The notes under the pieces: generated by a model
Told to the model about the DNA's origin: nothing
Seen by the model: only the letters and a program-made list of their open reading frames with translations
Database searches by the model: none
Shown: positions 24,882 through 34,430 of the stretch, one piece after another
How the letters are laid out: every line of letters starts with the position of its first letter
How positions within the stretch are numbered: the first letter of the stretch is position 1
Source: Pseudomonas gozinkensis
GTDB taxonomy: Bacteria > Pseudomonadota > Gammaproteobacteria > Pseudomonadales > Pseudomonadaceae
Assembly (NCBI RefSeq): GCF_014863585.1
Contig: NZ_CP062253.1
Span: 3,746,501-3,810,500 of the forward strand
Reading direction: 5' to 3'
Length of the DNA stretch: 64,000 bases
Program-made: the position numbers and the translations under genes

Positions 24882-27800
24882 AGATTCTCGCCATTCGCTT
24901 GAAGAACCTCGCGTCGCTGGCCGGCCCGTTCGAGATCGACTTCACCGCCGAACCGCTGGCCAGCGCCGGACTGTTTGCGATCACCGGCCCGACCGGCGCC
25001 GGCAAAAGTACTTTGCTCGATGCGCTGTGCCTGGCGCTGTTCGGCGCCGTGCCGCGCCTGAACAACACCGGGCGTGACGCCAAGGTGCCGGACGCCGACG
25101 GCGAAATCGCCACCGGCGACCCGCGCACCCTGCTGCGTCGTGGCACCGGTGAAGGTTTTGCCGAAGTGGATTTTATCGGCGTCGACGGTCGCCGCTATCG
25201 CGCGCGCTGGGAAGCCAATCGCGCCCGGGAAAAGGCCGGCGGCAAGTTGCAGGCCAGCCGTCAGAGCCTGCGCGACATCGATCAGGATCAACTGCTCGCC
25301 AGCCAGAAAGGCGAGTACAAGACTCAGCTCGAAGCCGCGCTGGGCCTGAACTTCGAACAGTTCACCCGCGCCGTGCTGCTGGCCCAGAGCGAGTTCAGCG
25401 CCTTCCTCAAGGCCGACGACAACGACCGCAGCGAACTGCTGGAAAAACTCACCGATACCGCGCTCTACACCCGCCTCGGCCGGCGCGCGTTCGACAAGAC
25501 CAAAGAGGCCCGCGAAGCCCACAAGCAGTTGCAGGATCAGGCCACCGGCGTGACCCCGCTGGCGCCCGAGGCTCGCGCGGAACTCGACGAGCGCTTCAAT
25601 GCCGCCCAGCAACAACTCAAATTGCAGCAGACGCAGCTCAAGCAGATCGAGCAACAGCACGATTGGCTCAAGGAGCTGCTGCGGCTGCAAGACTCGCAAC
25701 AAGCCGCCGCCGAACAACTGAGCAGCGCCGAGCACGAACGGGAGTCGCTGGCCGGTGAGCGTTTGAAGCTCACCCGACTGGAACAACTTGCCCCGCAACG
25801 GCACCAGTTCGCCCGCAAAACCGAACTCGATGCACTGCTGACGCCGCTGGCGGAACAGATCAATGCGCACACCCGGCAACAAGGCGAACTGGCTGAGCGC
25901 CAGACTCGGCTGGAACAGGATCTCGCCGCAGCGCAGACCGCCCTGACCCAGGCACAAACGCAGCAAAGCGAAAGCGCACCGCTGTTGCGTCTGGCGTTCG
26001 AGGAGCAAAGCACCCTTGCCCGCCTCGCCAAGGATGTCGCGTCCGGCGCCGAAGCGAAGCAAGCCGCCGAGCAGGCCTGCGCCCAAGGCCAGAGCACGAT
26101 CCAGACCCTGCTCGATCAGCAAAAACAGGTCGCTGAACGCTTGCAACGCATTGCCACCGATCTTGAGCAAAGCGCCCATCTGGCACCGTTGAGCGAAGCG
26201 TGGAATGCCTACCGCGACCGCTTGCAGCAACTGATGCTGATCGGCAATCGGTTGAACAAGGGTCAAAGCGAACTCGCTTCCCTCGAAGAAAACGCCACCC
26301 GCGCCACCGAAGCGCTCGCCACGCAGAAGCAGCAACTGGAAGTGCTCTTCAAGGAAGCCGGCGCCGAGCCTGACGCGGTCGCCGAGCAGATCGGCATCCT
26401 CGGCAACCTGTTGCAGGACAACCGCAAACAACTGCGCGCCGTCGAAGACCTGTCGCGCCTGTGGGCCAGTCAGCAGGAGCTGGACAATCGCAGTGCCGAG
26501 CTGCAACAGCGTCAACTCGATGCACAACAGGAACGCGAGCGCCTGACCCAGGACGGGGTGAAAACCAAGTCCGAACTGGCCGTCGCCGAACAGACCCTCA
26601 ACGTCACCCGTGAACTGCTCGAGCGTCAGCGTCTGGCCCGCAGTGCCAGTGTCGAAGAACTGCGCGCGCAATTGCAGGACGACCAGCCGTGCCCGGTCTG
26701 CGGCAGCAACGAGCACCCGTATCACCAGCCGGAAGCCCTGTTGCAAAGCCTCGGTCGTCACGATGAAAACGAGCAGGCCAGCGCGCAGCAAGCGGTCGAT
26801 CAACTGAAGGAAAAAATCACGGAGCTGCGTGCCAGTGTTGGTGGCGTGATTGCCCAACAGAAAGAGCTGTTGCAACAGCAGGAACAACTGGCGGCCCAAC
26901 AGCAAGCGCTGACGCCAAGCATCGAGGCGCATCCGCTGGCGGCATCGTTGCTGAATCAGGACAGTGACAAGCGCGCTGCGTGGCTCACCCGCCAGAATGA
27001 ACAACTGAATCAGAGCATCACCCAGGACGAACAGCGCCAGACCGCCCTGCTCACGCTGCAACAGGATGCGGCGCGGCTGACCCAGCAATTGCGTCACGCC
27101 GAAACCGCGCACCAGCAAGCGTCGCAGCACCTGAGCAATCAGCAACGCGAACTGAGTGCTGACCGCCAGCGCCTGGACGAAGAACTGGCGGCCTTCGCCA
27201 CACTGCTGCCGAGCGACACCCTCGACGCCTTGCGCGCCGAACCGGCCGCGACCTTCATGCAGCTTGACCGGCAGATTGCCGAACGTCTGGCGCAAGTCGA
27301 TCAGCAGAAGGAAGAACTGGCCGAGCAACAACAACGCCAGCAGACGCTCGAGAAAGAACAGGACCGCCAACAGAGCCGTGCGCAGCAGCTGCAAAACGCT
27401 GAGCAGCAACTCAACGCGCTGACCGAGCAACAACTCGCCAGCCAGCAGAAGCTTGCGCAATTGCTCGGCGATCACAACTGCGCCGAACACTGGCAGCAGC
27501 AACTGGAACAAGCCGTGGAACAGGCACGCAACGCCGAATCCACGACGACTCAAGCACTTCAGGACGCGCGTACGCAGCTCGTGCAAATCGCCGCCGAACT
27601 GAAAGCGCAGCAGGAGCGTCTGCAAGCGCTCGAAACCGAAGACCGCGATCTGGCCGGCAAGATTGCCGACTGGCGCGCTCGCCATCCGGAGCTGGATGAC
27701 GGCGGCCTCGAAGATCTGCTGCGGGCCGATGACGCGCAGGTCGATGAGTTGCGCCAGCGCTTGCAGCACAACGAAAAAGCCGTTGAACAGGCCAGGGTGT

Positions 27801-28519
27801 TGTTGCAGGAACGCGATCAGCGCCTGCTCGATCATCAGGCCCAACACAACGGCAACCTGGATGCCGAACAACTCGCCAGCGCCCTCGCCGACCTGCAACA
27901 CCAGTGCACGGCCAGCGAACAGCAATGCGCCGAACTGCGCGCCGAGCAAGCCGAAGACCAGCGCCGCCAGAACGCCAATCAGGCGCTGGCGCAGCAAATC
28001 GCCGACGCCTATGCCGAGTATCAGCGCTGGGCGCGGCTCAATGCGCTGATCGGTTCGGCCACCGGCGACACCTTCCGCAAGATCGCCCAGGCTTACAACC
28101 TCGACCTGCTGGTGCATCACGCCAACGTACAACTGCGGCAACTGGTCAAGCGCTATCGCCTCAAGCGCGGCGGCAGCATGCTCGGCCTGCTGGTGATGGA
28201 CACTGAAATGGGCGACGAACTGCGCTCGGTGCATTCGCTGTCCGGCGGCGAAACCTTCCTGGTGTCGCTGGCCCTCGCCCTGGGCCTGGCCTCGATGGCG
28301 TCGAGCACGTTGAAGATCGAATCGCTGTTCATCGACGAAGGTTTCGGCAGCCTCGATCCGGAATCCCTGCAACTGGCCATGGACGCCCTCGACGGCTTGC
28401 AGGCGCAGGGCCGCAAGGTCGCGGTGATTTCCCACGTGCAGGAAATGCACGAGCGGATTCCGGTGCAGATTCAGGTACAGCGCCAGGGCAACGGTTTGAG
28501 CACACTGGAGGTGAAATGA
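24878..28519 (+). CDS. sbcC: Exonuclease subunit SbcC (SMC-like ATPase)
   Basis: A 1213-residue Rad50-like ATPase. Walker A is GPTGAGKSTLLDAL (about 38-51). Long coiled coils, extremely rich in Gln, Leu and Glu, flank the zinc hook CPVCG (605-609). The ABC signature LSGGETFLVSLALALGLA and Walker B LFIDEGFGSLD close the head domain. It is slightly longer than E. coli SbcC, as is usual in pseudomonads. It is translationally coupled to sbcD upstream and to the GST gene downstream by ATGA overlaps. Confidence 0.95.
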   Translation: MKILAIRLKNLASLAGPFEIDFTAEPLASAGLFAITGPTGAGKSTLLDALCLALFGAVPRLNNTGRDAKVPDADGEIATGDPRTLLRRGTGEGFAEVDFIGVDGRRYRARWEANRAREKAGGKLQASRQSLRDIDQDQLLASQKGEYKTQLEAALGLNFEQFTRAVLLAQSEFSAFLKADDNDRSELLEKLTDTALYTRLGRRAFDKTKEAREAHKQLQDQATGVTPLAPEARAELDERFNAAQQQLKLQQTQLKQIEQQHDWLKELLRLQDSQQAAAEQLSSAEHERESLAGERLKLTRLEQLAPQRHQFARKTELDALLTPLAEQINAHTRQQGELAERQTRLEQDLAAAQTALTQAQTQQSESAPLLRLAFEEQSTLARLAKDVASGAEAKQAAEQACAQGQSTIQTLLDQQKQVAERLQRIATDLEQSAHLAPLSEAWNAYRDRLQQLMLIGNRLNKGQSELASLEENATRATEALATQKQQLEVLFKEAGAEPDAVAEQIGILGNLLQDNRKQLRAVEDLSRLWASQQELDNRSAELQQRQLDAQQERERLTQDGVKTKSELAVAEQTLNVTRELLERQRLARSASVEELRAQLQDDQPCPVCGSNEHPYHQPEALLQSLGRHDENEQASAQQAVDQLKEKITELRASVGGVIAQQKELLQQQEQLAAQQQALTPSIEAHPLAASLLNQDSDKRAAWLTRQNEQLNQSITQDEQRQTALLTLQQDAARLTQQLRHAETAHQQASQHLSNQQRELSADRQRLDEELAAFATLLPSDTLDALRAEPAATFMQLDRQIAERLAQVDQQKEELAEQQQRQQTLEKEQDRQQSRAQQLQNAEQQLNALTEQQLASQQKLAQLLGDHNCAEHWQQQLEQAVEQARNAESTTTQALQDARTQLVQIAAELKAQQERLQALETEDRDLAGKIADWRARHPELDDGGLEDLLRADDAQVDELRQRLQHNEKAVEQARVLLQERDQRLLDHQAQHNGNLDAEQLASALADLQHQCTASEQQCAELRAEQAEDQRRQNANQALAQQIADAYAEYQRWARLNALIGSATGDTFRKIAQAYNLDLLVHHANVQLRQLVKRYRLKRGGSMLGLLVMDTEMGDELRSVHSLSGGETFLVSLALALGLASMASSTLKIESLFIDEGFGSLDPESLQLAMDALDGLQAQGRKVAVISHVQEMHERIPVQIQVQRQGNGLSTLEVK

Positions 28520-29100
28520 ACACGCTGTATTCCTTCCGCCGCTGCCCGTACGCGATGCGGGCGCGGATGGCCCTGCGTTATTCGGGTGTGCCGGTGGACA
28601 TCGTCGAAGTCAGCCTCAAGGCCAAACCGGCGGAGATGCTGGAGATCTCGCCCAAGGGCACGGTGCCGGTGCTGGATGCGGGCGGTCAGGTGATCGATGA
28701 AAGCCTGGAGATCATGCGCTGGGCGCTGGCGCAGAACGATCCGGATAACTGGTTGCTGGGTGGCGATTCAAGGATCGCCGAATTGATCGAAGCCAACGAT
28801 CAAGTGTTCAAGGTTCACTTGAATCGCTACAAGTACGCCGAGCGTTATCCGGAACAACCGATGGAGGTTTATCGCGCCGAAGGTGCTCTGTTCTTGCAGA
28901 AACTGGATGAGTTGCTCGGGGGGCGTGATTACTTGCTGACCGGGCATCCGAGCCTGGCTGATATCGCGTTATTGCCCTTCGTTCGCCAGTTCGCCCATGT
29001 TGATCGCGACTGGTTTGCGCAGACGCCTTACGTGCGGTTGCAGGCCTGGTTGCAGCGGTTTCTGGAATCGGAACTGTTCACCGGCATCATGAAAAAGTAG
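28516..29100 (+). CDS. Glutathione S-transferase family protein
   Basis: A 194-residue GST with the thioredoxin-like N-terminal domain (TLYSFRRCPYAMRARMALRY, containing the active-site Cys9, then KGTVPVLDAGGQVIDESLEI with the cis-Pro and glutathione-binding Glu-Ser) and a helical C-terminal domain with the HPSLADIALLPFVRQFAHVD N-capping motif. The CPYA form suggests an omega- or glutaredoxin-like GST. It overlaps sbcC by ATGA, so it is the third gene of the sbcDC operon; the link to DNA repair is unclear. Confidence 0.92.
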   Translation: MNTLYSFRRCPYAMRARMALRYSGVPVDIVEVSLKAKPAEMLEISPKGTVPVLDAGGQVIDESLEIMRWALAQNDPDNWLLGGDSRIAELIEANDQVFKVHLNRYKYAERYPEQPMEVYRAEGALFLQKLDELLGGRDYLLTGHPSLADIALLPFVRQFAHVDRDWFAQTPYVRLQAWLQRFLESELFTGIMKK

Positions 29101-29105
29101 GCGCG

Positions 29106-29363
29106 TTACGTCAGCACTTCACACATGCCGATGGCCGAGCAATCCACTTCAAACGGGCCGAGAAAACCGCTGGGGGTTTTCACCGGCGGATTGCCGGCCA
29201 GCAGCCCCAGCGCATTGGCCCGTTCGATGTTGTGAGCGATGCTGTGGTTGGCCTCTATGGCTCGGGCCAGTCCACCGACCGAGCCCTGACCGAATCCCAA
29301 AAGCGAAGCGCCGTTGGTCATGAACGCCAGTCCGGCAATGACCCAGAGTCTGTAGCCTTTCAT
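29106..29363 (-). CDS. Small membrane or exported protein of unknown function
   Basis: An 85-residue protein with an N-terminal hydrophobic segment (YRLWVIAGLAFMTNGASLLG), followed by ARAIEANHSIAHNIERANAL and a short tail with two Cys. It overlaps the preceding gene by ATGA and is convergent with the GST gene. The hydrophobic segment may be a signal anchor. No family is recognised. Confidence 0.6.
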   Translation of the reverse strand: MKGYRLWVIAGLAFMTNGASLLGFGQGSVGGLARAIEANHSIAHNIERANALGLLAGNPPVKTPSGFLGPFEVDCSAIGMCEVLT

Positions 29364-29572
29364 GCTCCGCCGACTCCCGCGAGTTCAGTTGAATCCACCG
29401 TCGCGTTCTGCGAGCGGAGTTCGAACTGGATGCCGGGATGTGCAACGTCGATCGGTGCTTCGAAGCTGTGTTGCGACTGCGACGCCAGACTGACAAACAG
29501 CACCATGACCAGGTACAGACCGATGGCCACGTAGGCGCCGCGTTTGGCGGAAGTGATGATTGAACTGGCCAT
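29360..29572 (-). CDS. Small single-pass membrane protein of unknown function
   Basis: A 70-residue protein with one transmembrane helix (YVAIGLYLVMVLFVSLA, about 14-30) and a short soluble tail. GGAG precedes the ATG by 8 bases. It forms a coupled pair with the small hydrophobic protein downstream, so the two may work together. No family is recognised. Confidence 0.6.
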   Translation of the reverse strand: MASSIITSAKRGAYVAIGLYLVMVLFVSLASQSQHSFEAPIDVAHPGIQFELRSQNATVDSTELAGVGGA

Positions 29573-29735
29573 GATGTGTGCTCCGCGGACAATGTTTCGA
29601 GGTCCACAGAATCGATCAAAAAAGCCGGGGTAACCACTCAGGGTTTTCCATAGTAACCATCAGCTTCGTTGATTATTTAGCCGGTCTATCTCGTCGTTTG
29701 AAAATAGCTATCGCCGGTCGCTGCGCAGGCAAAAA

Positions 29736-29809
29736 ACTGCCCAAGGCTGCGATCTTTTGATTTTGCTTTTTGATAAACAAGATCAAAGGATCGCAGCCTT
29801 GGGCAGTTC
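29736..29809. repeat. 20-bp perfect inverted repeat (long hairpin)
   Basis: AACTGCCCAAGGCTGCGATC (29736-29755) pairs exactly with 29790-29809; inner bases pair imperfectly (TTTTGAT with ATCAAAG), leaving a small loop. It lies between two minus-strand transcription units. It may act as a terminator or be a dispersed repeat. Confidence 0.9.
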
Positions 29810-29827
29810 CAGGGTGTGACGGAAATT

Positions 29828-30007
29828 TCAGTGTTGAGCTTTGTGATCCAGCGCGGCGTAGAAGTTGGCGCTTTGTTGCAGGTATTTCTGGGTGTAGCTC
29901 TGGGTGTGGGATTTTTTGTCGCTGATTTCAACGTTGGCGCTGGCAGGCAGGGCCACGGTGGCGGAGATGGCGGAAGCGGCAATCACGGAGAAGAGATTGA
30001 AGTTCAT
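29828..30007 (-). CDS. Small exported protein of unknown function
   Basis: A 59-residue protein with a signal peptide (MNFNLFSVIAASAISATVAL, cleaved after PASA) and a 35-residue mature part (NVEISDKKSHTQSYTQKYLQ). The ATG at 30007 has GAGGG about 8 bases upstream. Small Pseudomonas proteins of this kind carry a DUF3613 or related label in some genomes, but I cannot assign this one. Confidence 0.6.
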   Translation of the reverse strand: MNFNLFSVIAASAISATVALPASANVEISDKKSHTQSYTQKYLQQSANFYAALDHKAQH

Positions 30008-30136
30008 GGCGGTAACCCTCGTGTTCAGTTGGCTTGCTTGCCCGGTTGGGCCGTGAAGCAAACTTAACGCTCGAGGGTTGATCGCTTGAAATGCTTTGCA
30101 ACATTACCTGTTATCAGCAGGATTAATACAAAGCTT

Positions 30137-30159
30137 CAGGCCCCGCAAACCGGGGCCTG
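30137..30159 (-). terminator. Hairpin after the lactonase gene
   Basis: CAGGCCCC pairs with GGGGCCTG across a 7-base loop just after the stop of the lactonase gene; only a short T run follows on the minus strand. Confidence 0.6.
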
Positions 30160-30163
30160 CGGC

Positions 30164-31339
30164 TTATTGACGCACGAGAAACTTGAGGTCGCTCGGGGCG
30201 TCCATCGGCAGTTTTTGCACGGTTTTGCCCAGCAGACCGGTCTTGCCGTCACGCTCGACCACGACAATCTGGTTGCTTTTCTGGTTGGCGATCAGCAGGA
30301 ATTTGCCGCTTGGATCGAGGCTGAACTCACGCGGGTGATCGCCATCCACCGAACGTCGTTGCAGTTCCTTGAGCTGGCCGCTGGCCGGGTCGATGGCGAA
30401 CACCAGCAACTGATTGGCGGTGCCACGGTTGCTGACGTAGAGGAATTTGCCATCGGCGGACGCGTGCAGCGCGGCGGCGGCTTTGTCCGAAGTCGGCTGG
30501 CCGGCAGCCAGATCGACCATTTGCGTCTGGGTCAGTACGCCGTCCTTGTAGTCGAATACCGCGACCTGAGCACTCATTTCCATGGTCAGCCAGGCATGTT
30601 TACCGTCCGCGCTGAACAGCAGATGACGCGGGCCGCTGCCGGCTGGCAGTTGCACCGACGCGGTTTTCGCCGGGGTCAGCGGCAGGTCCGGGTTGGCTTT
30701 CGGGTCGAATTGGTAGATGAAGACCTTGTCCGCACCGAGGTCGTTGGAGAACACGTATCGGCCATCCGGCGAGGACACCGTCGAGTGTACGTGGTTCGAA
30801 GCCTGGCGCTCGGGATTGACCCGGCTCGCCGGGTGCGCACTCATCTGCACCACTGGTTTGAGTTTGCCGTCGCTGCCCACCGGCAACACCGCGAGGGTGC
30901 CGCCCGGATCTTCGACCACCGAGTAGTTGCTGACGAACAGATGGCTGGCGTCGCCGCTGAGGCTCGAGTGGGTCGGCTCGTTGCCCAGGCTCTGGACCTG
31001 ATTGATCAGGATGAGCGCGTGGGTCTTCGGATCGATCGAATAACTGCTGACGCGGCCAACCGGATCTTTCTGGCCAGGACCGTTTTCGTTGACCGCGAAC
31101 ACCCGGTGCTGATCCTTCGACAGGGTCAGCCATGACGGGTTTTCACTCTTGATCACTTGCATCGGCTTGGCGTCGATCTGGCCGGTGGCGCTGTCGAAGT
31201 TCATCCGGTAAATGCCTTCGCTGGTGCCGGCGGTGTAGGAGCCCACCAAAAACTGGAAGCTCTCGGCCGAGGCGCTGGAAAGCCCCATCGCGCCGACGCT
31301 GCCGGCCATCAGCAATGGCCAGAATTTACGCATGTTCAT
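30164..31339 (-). CDS. Exported lactonase-family (7-bladed propeller) protein
   Basis: A 391-residue protein with a signal peptide (MNMRKFWPLLMAGSVGAMGLSSASA) and a seven-bladed propeller of the 6-phosphogluconolactonase (Pgl/YbhE) family: FLVGSYTAGTSEGIY, ENPSWLTLSKDQHRVFAVNE, SNHVHSTVSSPDGRYVFSND, GPRHLLFSADGKHAWLTMEM and DHPREFSLDPSGKFLLIANQ. Export to the periplasm argues against a role in the cytoplasmic pentose phosphate pathway; a sugar lactone made by periplasmic dehydrogenases is a possible substrate. ATGA overlap with the DUF5629-like gene upstream. Confidence 0.88.
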   Translation of the reverse strand: MNMRKFWPLLMAGSVGAMGLSSASAESFQFLVGSYTAGTSEGIYRMNFDSATGQIDAKPMQVIKSENPSWLTLSKDQHRVFAVNENGPGQKDPVGRVSSYSIDPKTHALILINQVQSLGNEPTHSSLSGDASHLFVSNYSVVEDPGGTLAVLPVGSDGKLKPVVQMSAHPASRVNPERQASNHVHSTVSSPDGRYVFSNDLGADKVFIYQFDPKANPDLPLTPAKTASVQLPAGSGPRHLLFSADGKHAWLTMEMSAQVAVFDYKDGVLTQTQMVDLAAGQPTSDKAAAALHASADGKFLYVSNRGTANQLLVFAIDPASGQLKELQRRSVDGDHPREFSLDPSGKFLLIANQKSNQIVVVERDGKTGLLGKTVQKLPMDAPSDLKFLVRQ

Positions 31340-31653
31340 TCGGTTTCATCCTCGTCGTCGGCGCTGCTGAGTACATCGCCGAGGCAGACCAGACGGTGTT
31401 CGCCGACGGTTTTGGTGTCGCTGGCAAAACCGACGATCAGCCAGCTCTGCAGATCTTCATCAAACGTCGCCGCAGCCACCTGCGCCGGGGTGAACTCCCA
31501 ATGCTTGGCTGCCCGGCCATCGATGCATTCGATGTGCAGGTTGTCGTCTTCGTCGAGGGCGAATTCGAAAGCGTGCAGGCCGTCGATTTCGACCATACCG
31601 CAGTGTTCGAGGGCGTTGAGAAGGGTGTCGGTTACGGCAGTCATGGCAATCAT
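31336..31653 (-). CDS. DUF5629-like small acidic protein
   Basis: A 105-residue acidic protein (TDTLLNALEHCGMVEIDGLH; DGRAAKHWEFTPAQVAAATF; LIVGFASDTKTVGEHRLVCL). I recognise it as a Pseudomonas DUF5629-type protein of no known function. It is coupled by ATGA to the lactonase gene downstream. ATG 31653 has GAAAG close upstream; an ATG three codons later is also possible. Confidence 0.65.
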   Translation of the reverse strand: MIAMTAVTDTLLNALEHCGMVEIDGLHAFEFALDEDDNLHIECIDGRAAKHWEFTPAQVAAATFDEDLQSWLIVGFASDTKTVGEHRLVCLGDVLSSADDEDETE

Positions 31654-31704
31654 GTCTTTCAGGGGGAAAGGGCCAATGATAGCTCAAAGCAGCCGCTGAG
31701 CCCC

Positions 31705-31794
31705 TGTGGGAGCGAGCTTGCTCGCGAATACGGAGTGTCAGGCAATCAACAAGTGACTGGACGGCCGCCTTCGCGAGCAAGCTCGCTCCCACAG
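31705..31794. repeat. REP palindrome pair (TGTGGGAGCGAGCTTGCTCG type)
   Basis: Facing copies at 31705-31728 and 31770-31794, of the second REP sub-family in the window. Confidence 0.9.
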
Positions 31795-31809
31795 GGATCT
31801 CGCTGTGGC

Positions 31810-33390
31810 TTAGAGGGCGTCGCGCGATGGCTTGCCATCGACCAACCGCTGGATGCGCAGCGGATTGGCGTTTTTCAGCGGTTCCGGCAGCAGGCTGTCG
31901 GGGTAGTTCTGGAAGCACACCGGACGCAGGAAACGATCGATTGCCAGCGTACCCACCGAGGTGCCGCGAGCATCGGACGTCGCCGGATACGGCCCGCCGT
32001 GAACCATCGAATCGCACACTTCAACACCGGTCGGATAACCATTGAGCAGGATCCGCCCGACCTTCTGCTCCAGCAGCGGTGTCAGCTCCGGGAACCGTTC
32101 GAAATCGGCTTGCTCGCCGATAATCGTTGCCGTCAGTTGTCCATGCAGCCCCTGCAACGCCGCGCTCAACTGCGCCTTGTCGGCCACTTCGACGATCACC
32201 GTGGTCGGGCCGAACACTTCTTCCTGCAGCACTTCATCGCCATCGATCAACAGGCTGACATCGGCCTTGAACAACTGCGGCTGCGCCTGATTGCCTTGCT
32301 GCGAATTACCCGCCAGATGCTCGATACCGGCGTGGGCCAAGAGTTTTTCCAGACCTTTGCCGTAGCTGCCCAGCGTGCCGGTATTGAGCATGGTTTGCGC
32401 CGGTTGATCGCCGATCAGCGCCGCGACTTGCTCGATGAACGCCGTGAACTGCGGCGAGCGAATACCGATCACCAATCCCGGATTGGTACAGAACTGACCG
32501 CAGCCCTGCACCACCGACGCGGTCAGATCGCGGGCGACGGTTTCCGAACGCACGGCCAGGGCCTGGGGCAGCACGATCACCGGGTTGATGCTCGACATCT
32601 CGGCGAACACCGGAATCGGTTGAGGGCGCGCGGCGGCCATGTCACACAGCGCCCGTCCGCCCCGCAGCGAACCGGTGAAACCCACCGCCTGAATGGCCGG
32701 ATGTTTGACCAGCCATTCGCCGACACCACCGCCGTAGATCATGTTGAACACGCCGGCCGGCATCGCGGTTTTTTCTGCTGCACGGATCAGCGCATTGGCG
32801 ACAAGCTCAGCGGTGGCCATGTGACCGCTGTGTGCCTTGAACACTACCGGGCAACCGGCGGCCAGTGCCGACGCCGTATCGCCGCCGGCGGTGGAGAATG
32901 CCAGCGGAAAGTTGCTCGCACCGAACACCGCCACCGGGCCGAGGCCGATGCGGTACTGGCGCAGATCCGGACGTGGCAGCGGCTGGCGATCCGGCAACGG
33001 CAGGTCGATACGCGCACCGTAGAAATCGCCGCGCCGCAGGACTTTGGCGAACAAGCGCATCTGGCCGCTGGTGCGCCCTCTTTCACCCTGAATCCGCCCG
33101 GCCGGCAGTGCAGTTTCGCGGCAGACCACGGCGACGAAATCATCGCCCAGCGCATCCAGTTCATCGGCAATCGCCTCAAGAAACTGTGCGCGGCGTTCGG
33201 CGCTGAGGCTGCGATACGCCGGATACGCCGCAGCCGCAGCCTTGGCGGCGGCGTCCACCTCCGTTTCCGTGGCCTGAATGAAATCGTGGGGCAGTGCTTC
33301 GCCCGTGGTGGCGTCGACGCTTTGCAGCTTGACGTTGCCCGCCGCGCTGCGACGACCGCCGATGTAGTTGTGACCGAGAATCTGAGTCAT
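31810..33390 (-). CDS. 2-oxoglutarate semialdehyde (2,5-dioxovalerate) dehydrogenase
   Basis: A 526-residue aldehyde dehydrogenase of the KGSADH branch: opening MTQILGHNYIGGRRSAAGNV, cofactor and core motifs GPVAVFGASNFPLAFSTAGG, AVGFTGSLRGGRALCDMAAA, catalytic Glu in FAEMSSINPV and catalytic Cys in CGQFCTNPGL. It would convert 2-oxoglutarate semialdehyde to 2-oxoglutarate with NAD(P), the last step of non-phosphorylative pentonate or hexarate catabolism. It follows the AraD1-type gene by 9 bp, and the dehydratase for the first step lies across the divergent promoter. Confidence 0.9.
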   Translation of the reverse strand: MTQILGHNYIGGRRSAAGNVKLQSVDATTGEALPHDFIQATETEVDAAAKAAAAAYPAYRSLSAERRAQFLEAIADELDALGDDFVAVVCRETALPAGRIQGERGRTSGQMRLFAKVLRRGDFYGARIDLPLPDRQPLPRPDLRQYRIGLGPVAVFGASNFPLAFSTAGGDTASALAAGCPVVFKAHSGHMATAELVANALIRAAEKTAMPAGVFNMIYGGGVGEWLVKHPAIQAVGFTGSLRGGRALCDMAAARPQPIPVFAEMSSINPVIVLPQALAVRSETVARDLTASVVQGCGQFCTNPGLVIGIRSPQFTAFIEQVAALIGDQPAQTMLNTGTLGSYGKGLEKLLAHAGIEHLAGNSQQGNQAQPQLFKADVSLLIDGDEVLQEEVFGPTTVIVEVADKAQLSAALQGLHGQLTATIIGEQADFERFPELTPLLEQKVGRILLNGYPTGVEVCDSMVHGGPYPATSDARGTSVGTLAIDRFLRPVCFQNYPDSLLPEPLKNANPLRIQRLVDGKPSRDAL

Positions 33391-33399
33391 GGGATCTCC

Positions 33400-34392
33400 T
33401 TAAAGGGTGCCAATGCTGTCCGGTTCGAATGCCGCTGCGACCGGGGCGATGCCGTTGACCAGCGGTGCGCCGAATTCGGCCTGGCTGATTTCGAACACAT
33501 CGCCCGGCTGAGTGCGAATGCCATCGGCGAACGACAGGGTCGCGGTGCCGAAGAAGTGAATGTGCACGTCGCCAGGACGCAGGAACTGGCTGTATTTGAA
33601 GTGGTGGTATTCGAGGTTCGCCAGGCTGTGGCACATGTTGGCCTCGCCGCTGAGGAACTCGTTCTGCCACAGCACTTCCCCGTTGCGCAGGATGCGACTG
33701 GTGCCCGCCAGGTGTTGAGGCAATTCACCCGTGCGAAGTTCCGGGCCGTAGCTGCAACTGCGCAGTTTCGAGTGGGCCAGGTACAGGTAATTCTTGCGCT
33801 CCATGACGTGATCGGAGAACTCGTTGCCCACCGCAAAACCGAGGCGATACGGCTTGCCGTCATGGCCGATGATGTAGAGGCCGGCCATCTCTGGCTCTTC
33901 ACCGGCGTCTTCGGCAAACGGCGGCAGCGGGAACGGCTGGCCAGGTCGCACGACGATGCTGCCGTCGCCCTTGTAGAACCACTCCGGCTGCACGCCGGCC
34001 TGCCCCGCCGCCGGTTTACCACCCTCCACGCCCCATTTGAAGATGCGCATGGTGTCGGTCATCGCCGCTTCGTCGCCGGCCTGTTGGTGCATCTTGTCCC
34101 GGGCCGACGCGCTGCCGAGGTGCGTAAGGCCGGTGCCGCTGACCAGCATGTGCGCCGGGTCCGGGTGATCCAGCGGCGGCAGGATGCGCAGTTTGGCCAG
34201 CAATTCGGCGTAATCGTGGCTGATGCCCAGGCCCAGGGTTTGCACTTGCTGCGCCAGGGTGCTGCCGGCCTCGATCGCGGCCAGGGCGAGATCGCGGACC
34301 GTGCGCGCATCCTGCACTTCACGCACCAGACCGTCCTCGACCACCCCGACGCGGCGCTCGCCGTTACTCAATTCGAATTGAACCAGATGCAT
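33400..34392 (-). CDS. AraD1-type fumarylacetoacetate hydrolase family protein
   Basis: A 330-residue FAH-fold protein. GLTHLGSASARDKMHQQAGD, EPEMAGLYIIGHDGKPYRLG with the metal-binding Glu residues, GNEFSDHVMERKNYLYLAHSK and FGTATLSFADG are visible. The family is annotated AraD1 or GguC and by context probably acts as a 2-keto-3-deoxy-pentonate dehydratase, giving 2-oxoglutarate semialdehyde for the dehydrogenase encoded 9 bp downstream. Substrate identity (arabinonate, xylonate or related) is not fixed by the sequence. Confidence 0.85.
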   Translation of the reverse strand: MHLVQFELSNGERRVGVVEDGLVREVQDARTVRDLALAAIEAGSTLAQQVQTLGLGISHDYAELLAKLRILPPLDHPDPAHMLVSGTGLTHLGSASARDKMHQQAGDEAAMTDTMRIFKWGVEGGKPAAGQAGVQPEWFYKGDGSIVVRPGQPFPLPPFAEDAGEEPEMAGLYIIGHDGKPYRLGFAVGNEFSDHVMERKNYLYLAHSKLRSCSYGPELRTGELPQHLAGTSRILRNGEVLWQNEFLSGEANMCHSLANLEYHHFKYSQFLRPGDVHIHFFGTATLSFADGIRTQPGDVFEISQAEFGAPLVNGIAPVAAAFEPDSIGTL

Positions 34393-34430
34393 GTTTTTCT
34401 CCTATTACCTCAAAAAACACCGCTGATCCC

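Noticed and set aside
24797..28450. A 1217-codon minus-strand frame opposite sbcC
   Set aside because: Shadow of the coiled-coil-coding sbcC gene; low complexity and no recognisable motifs.
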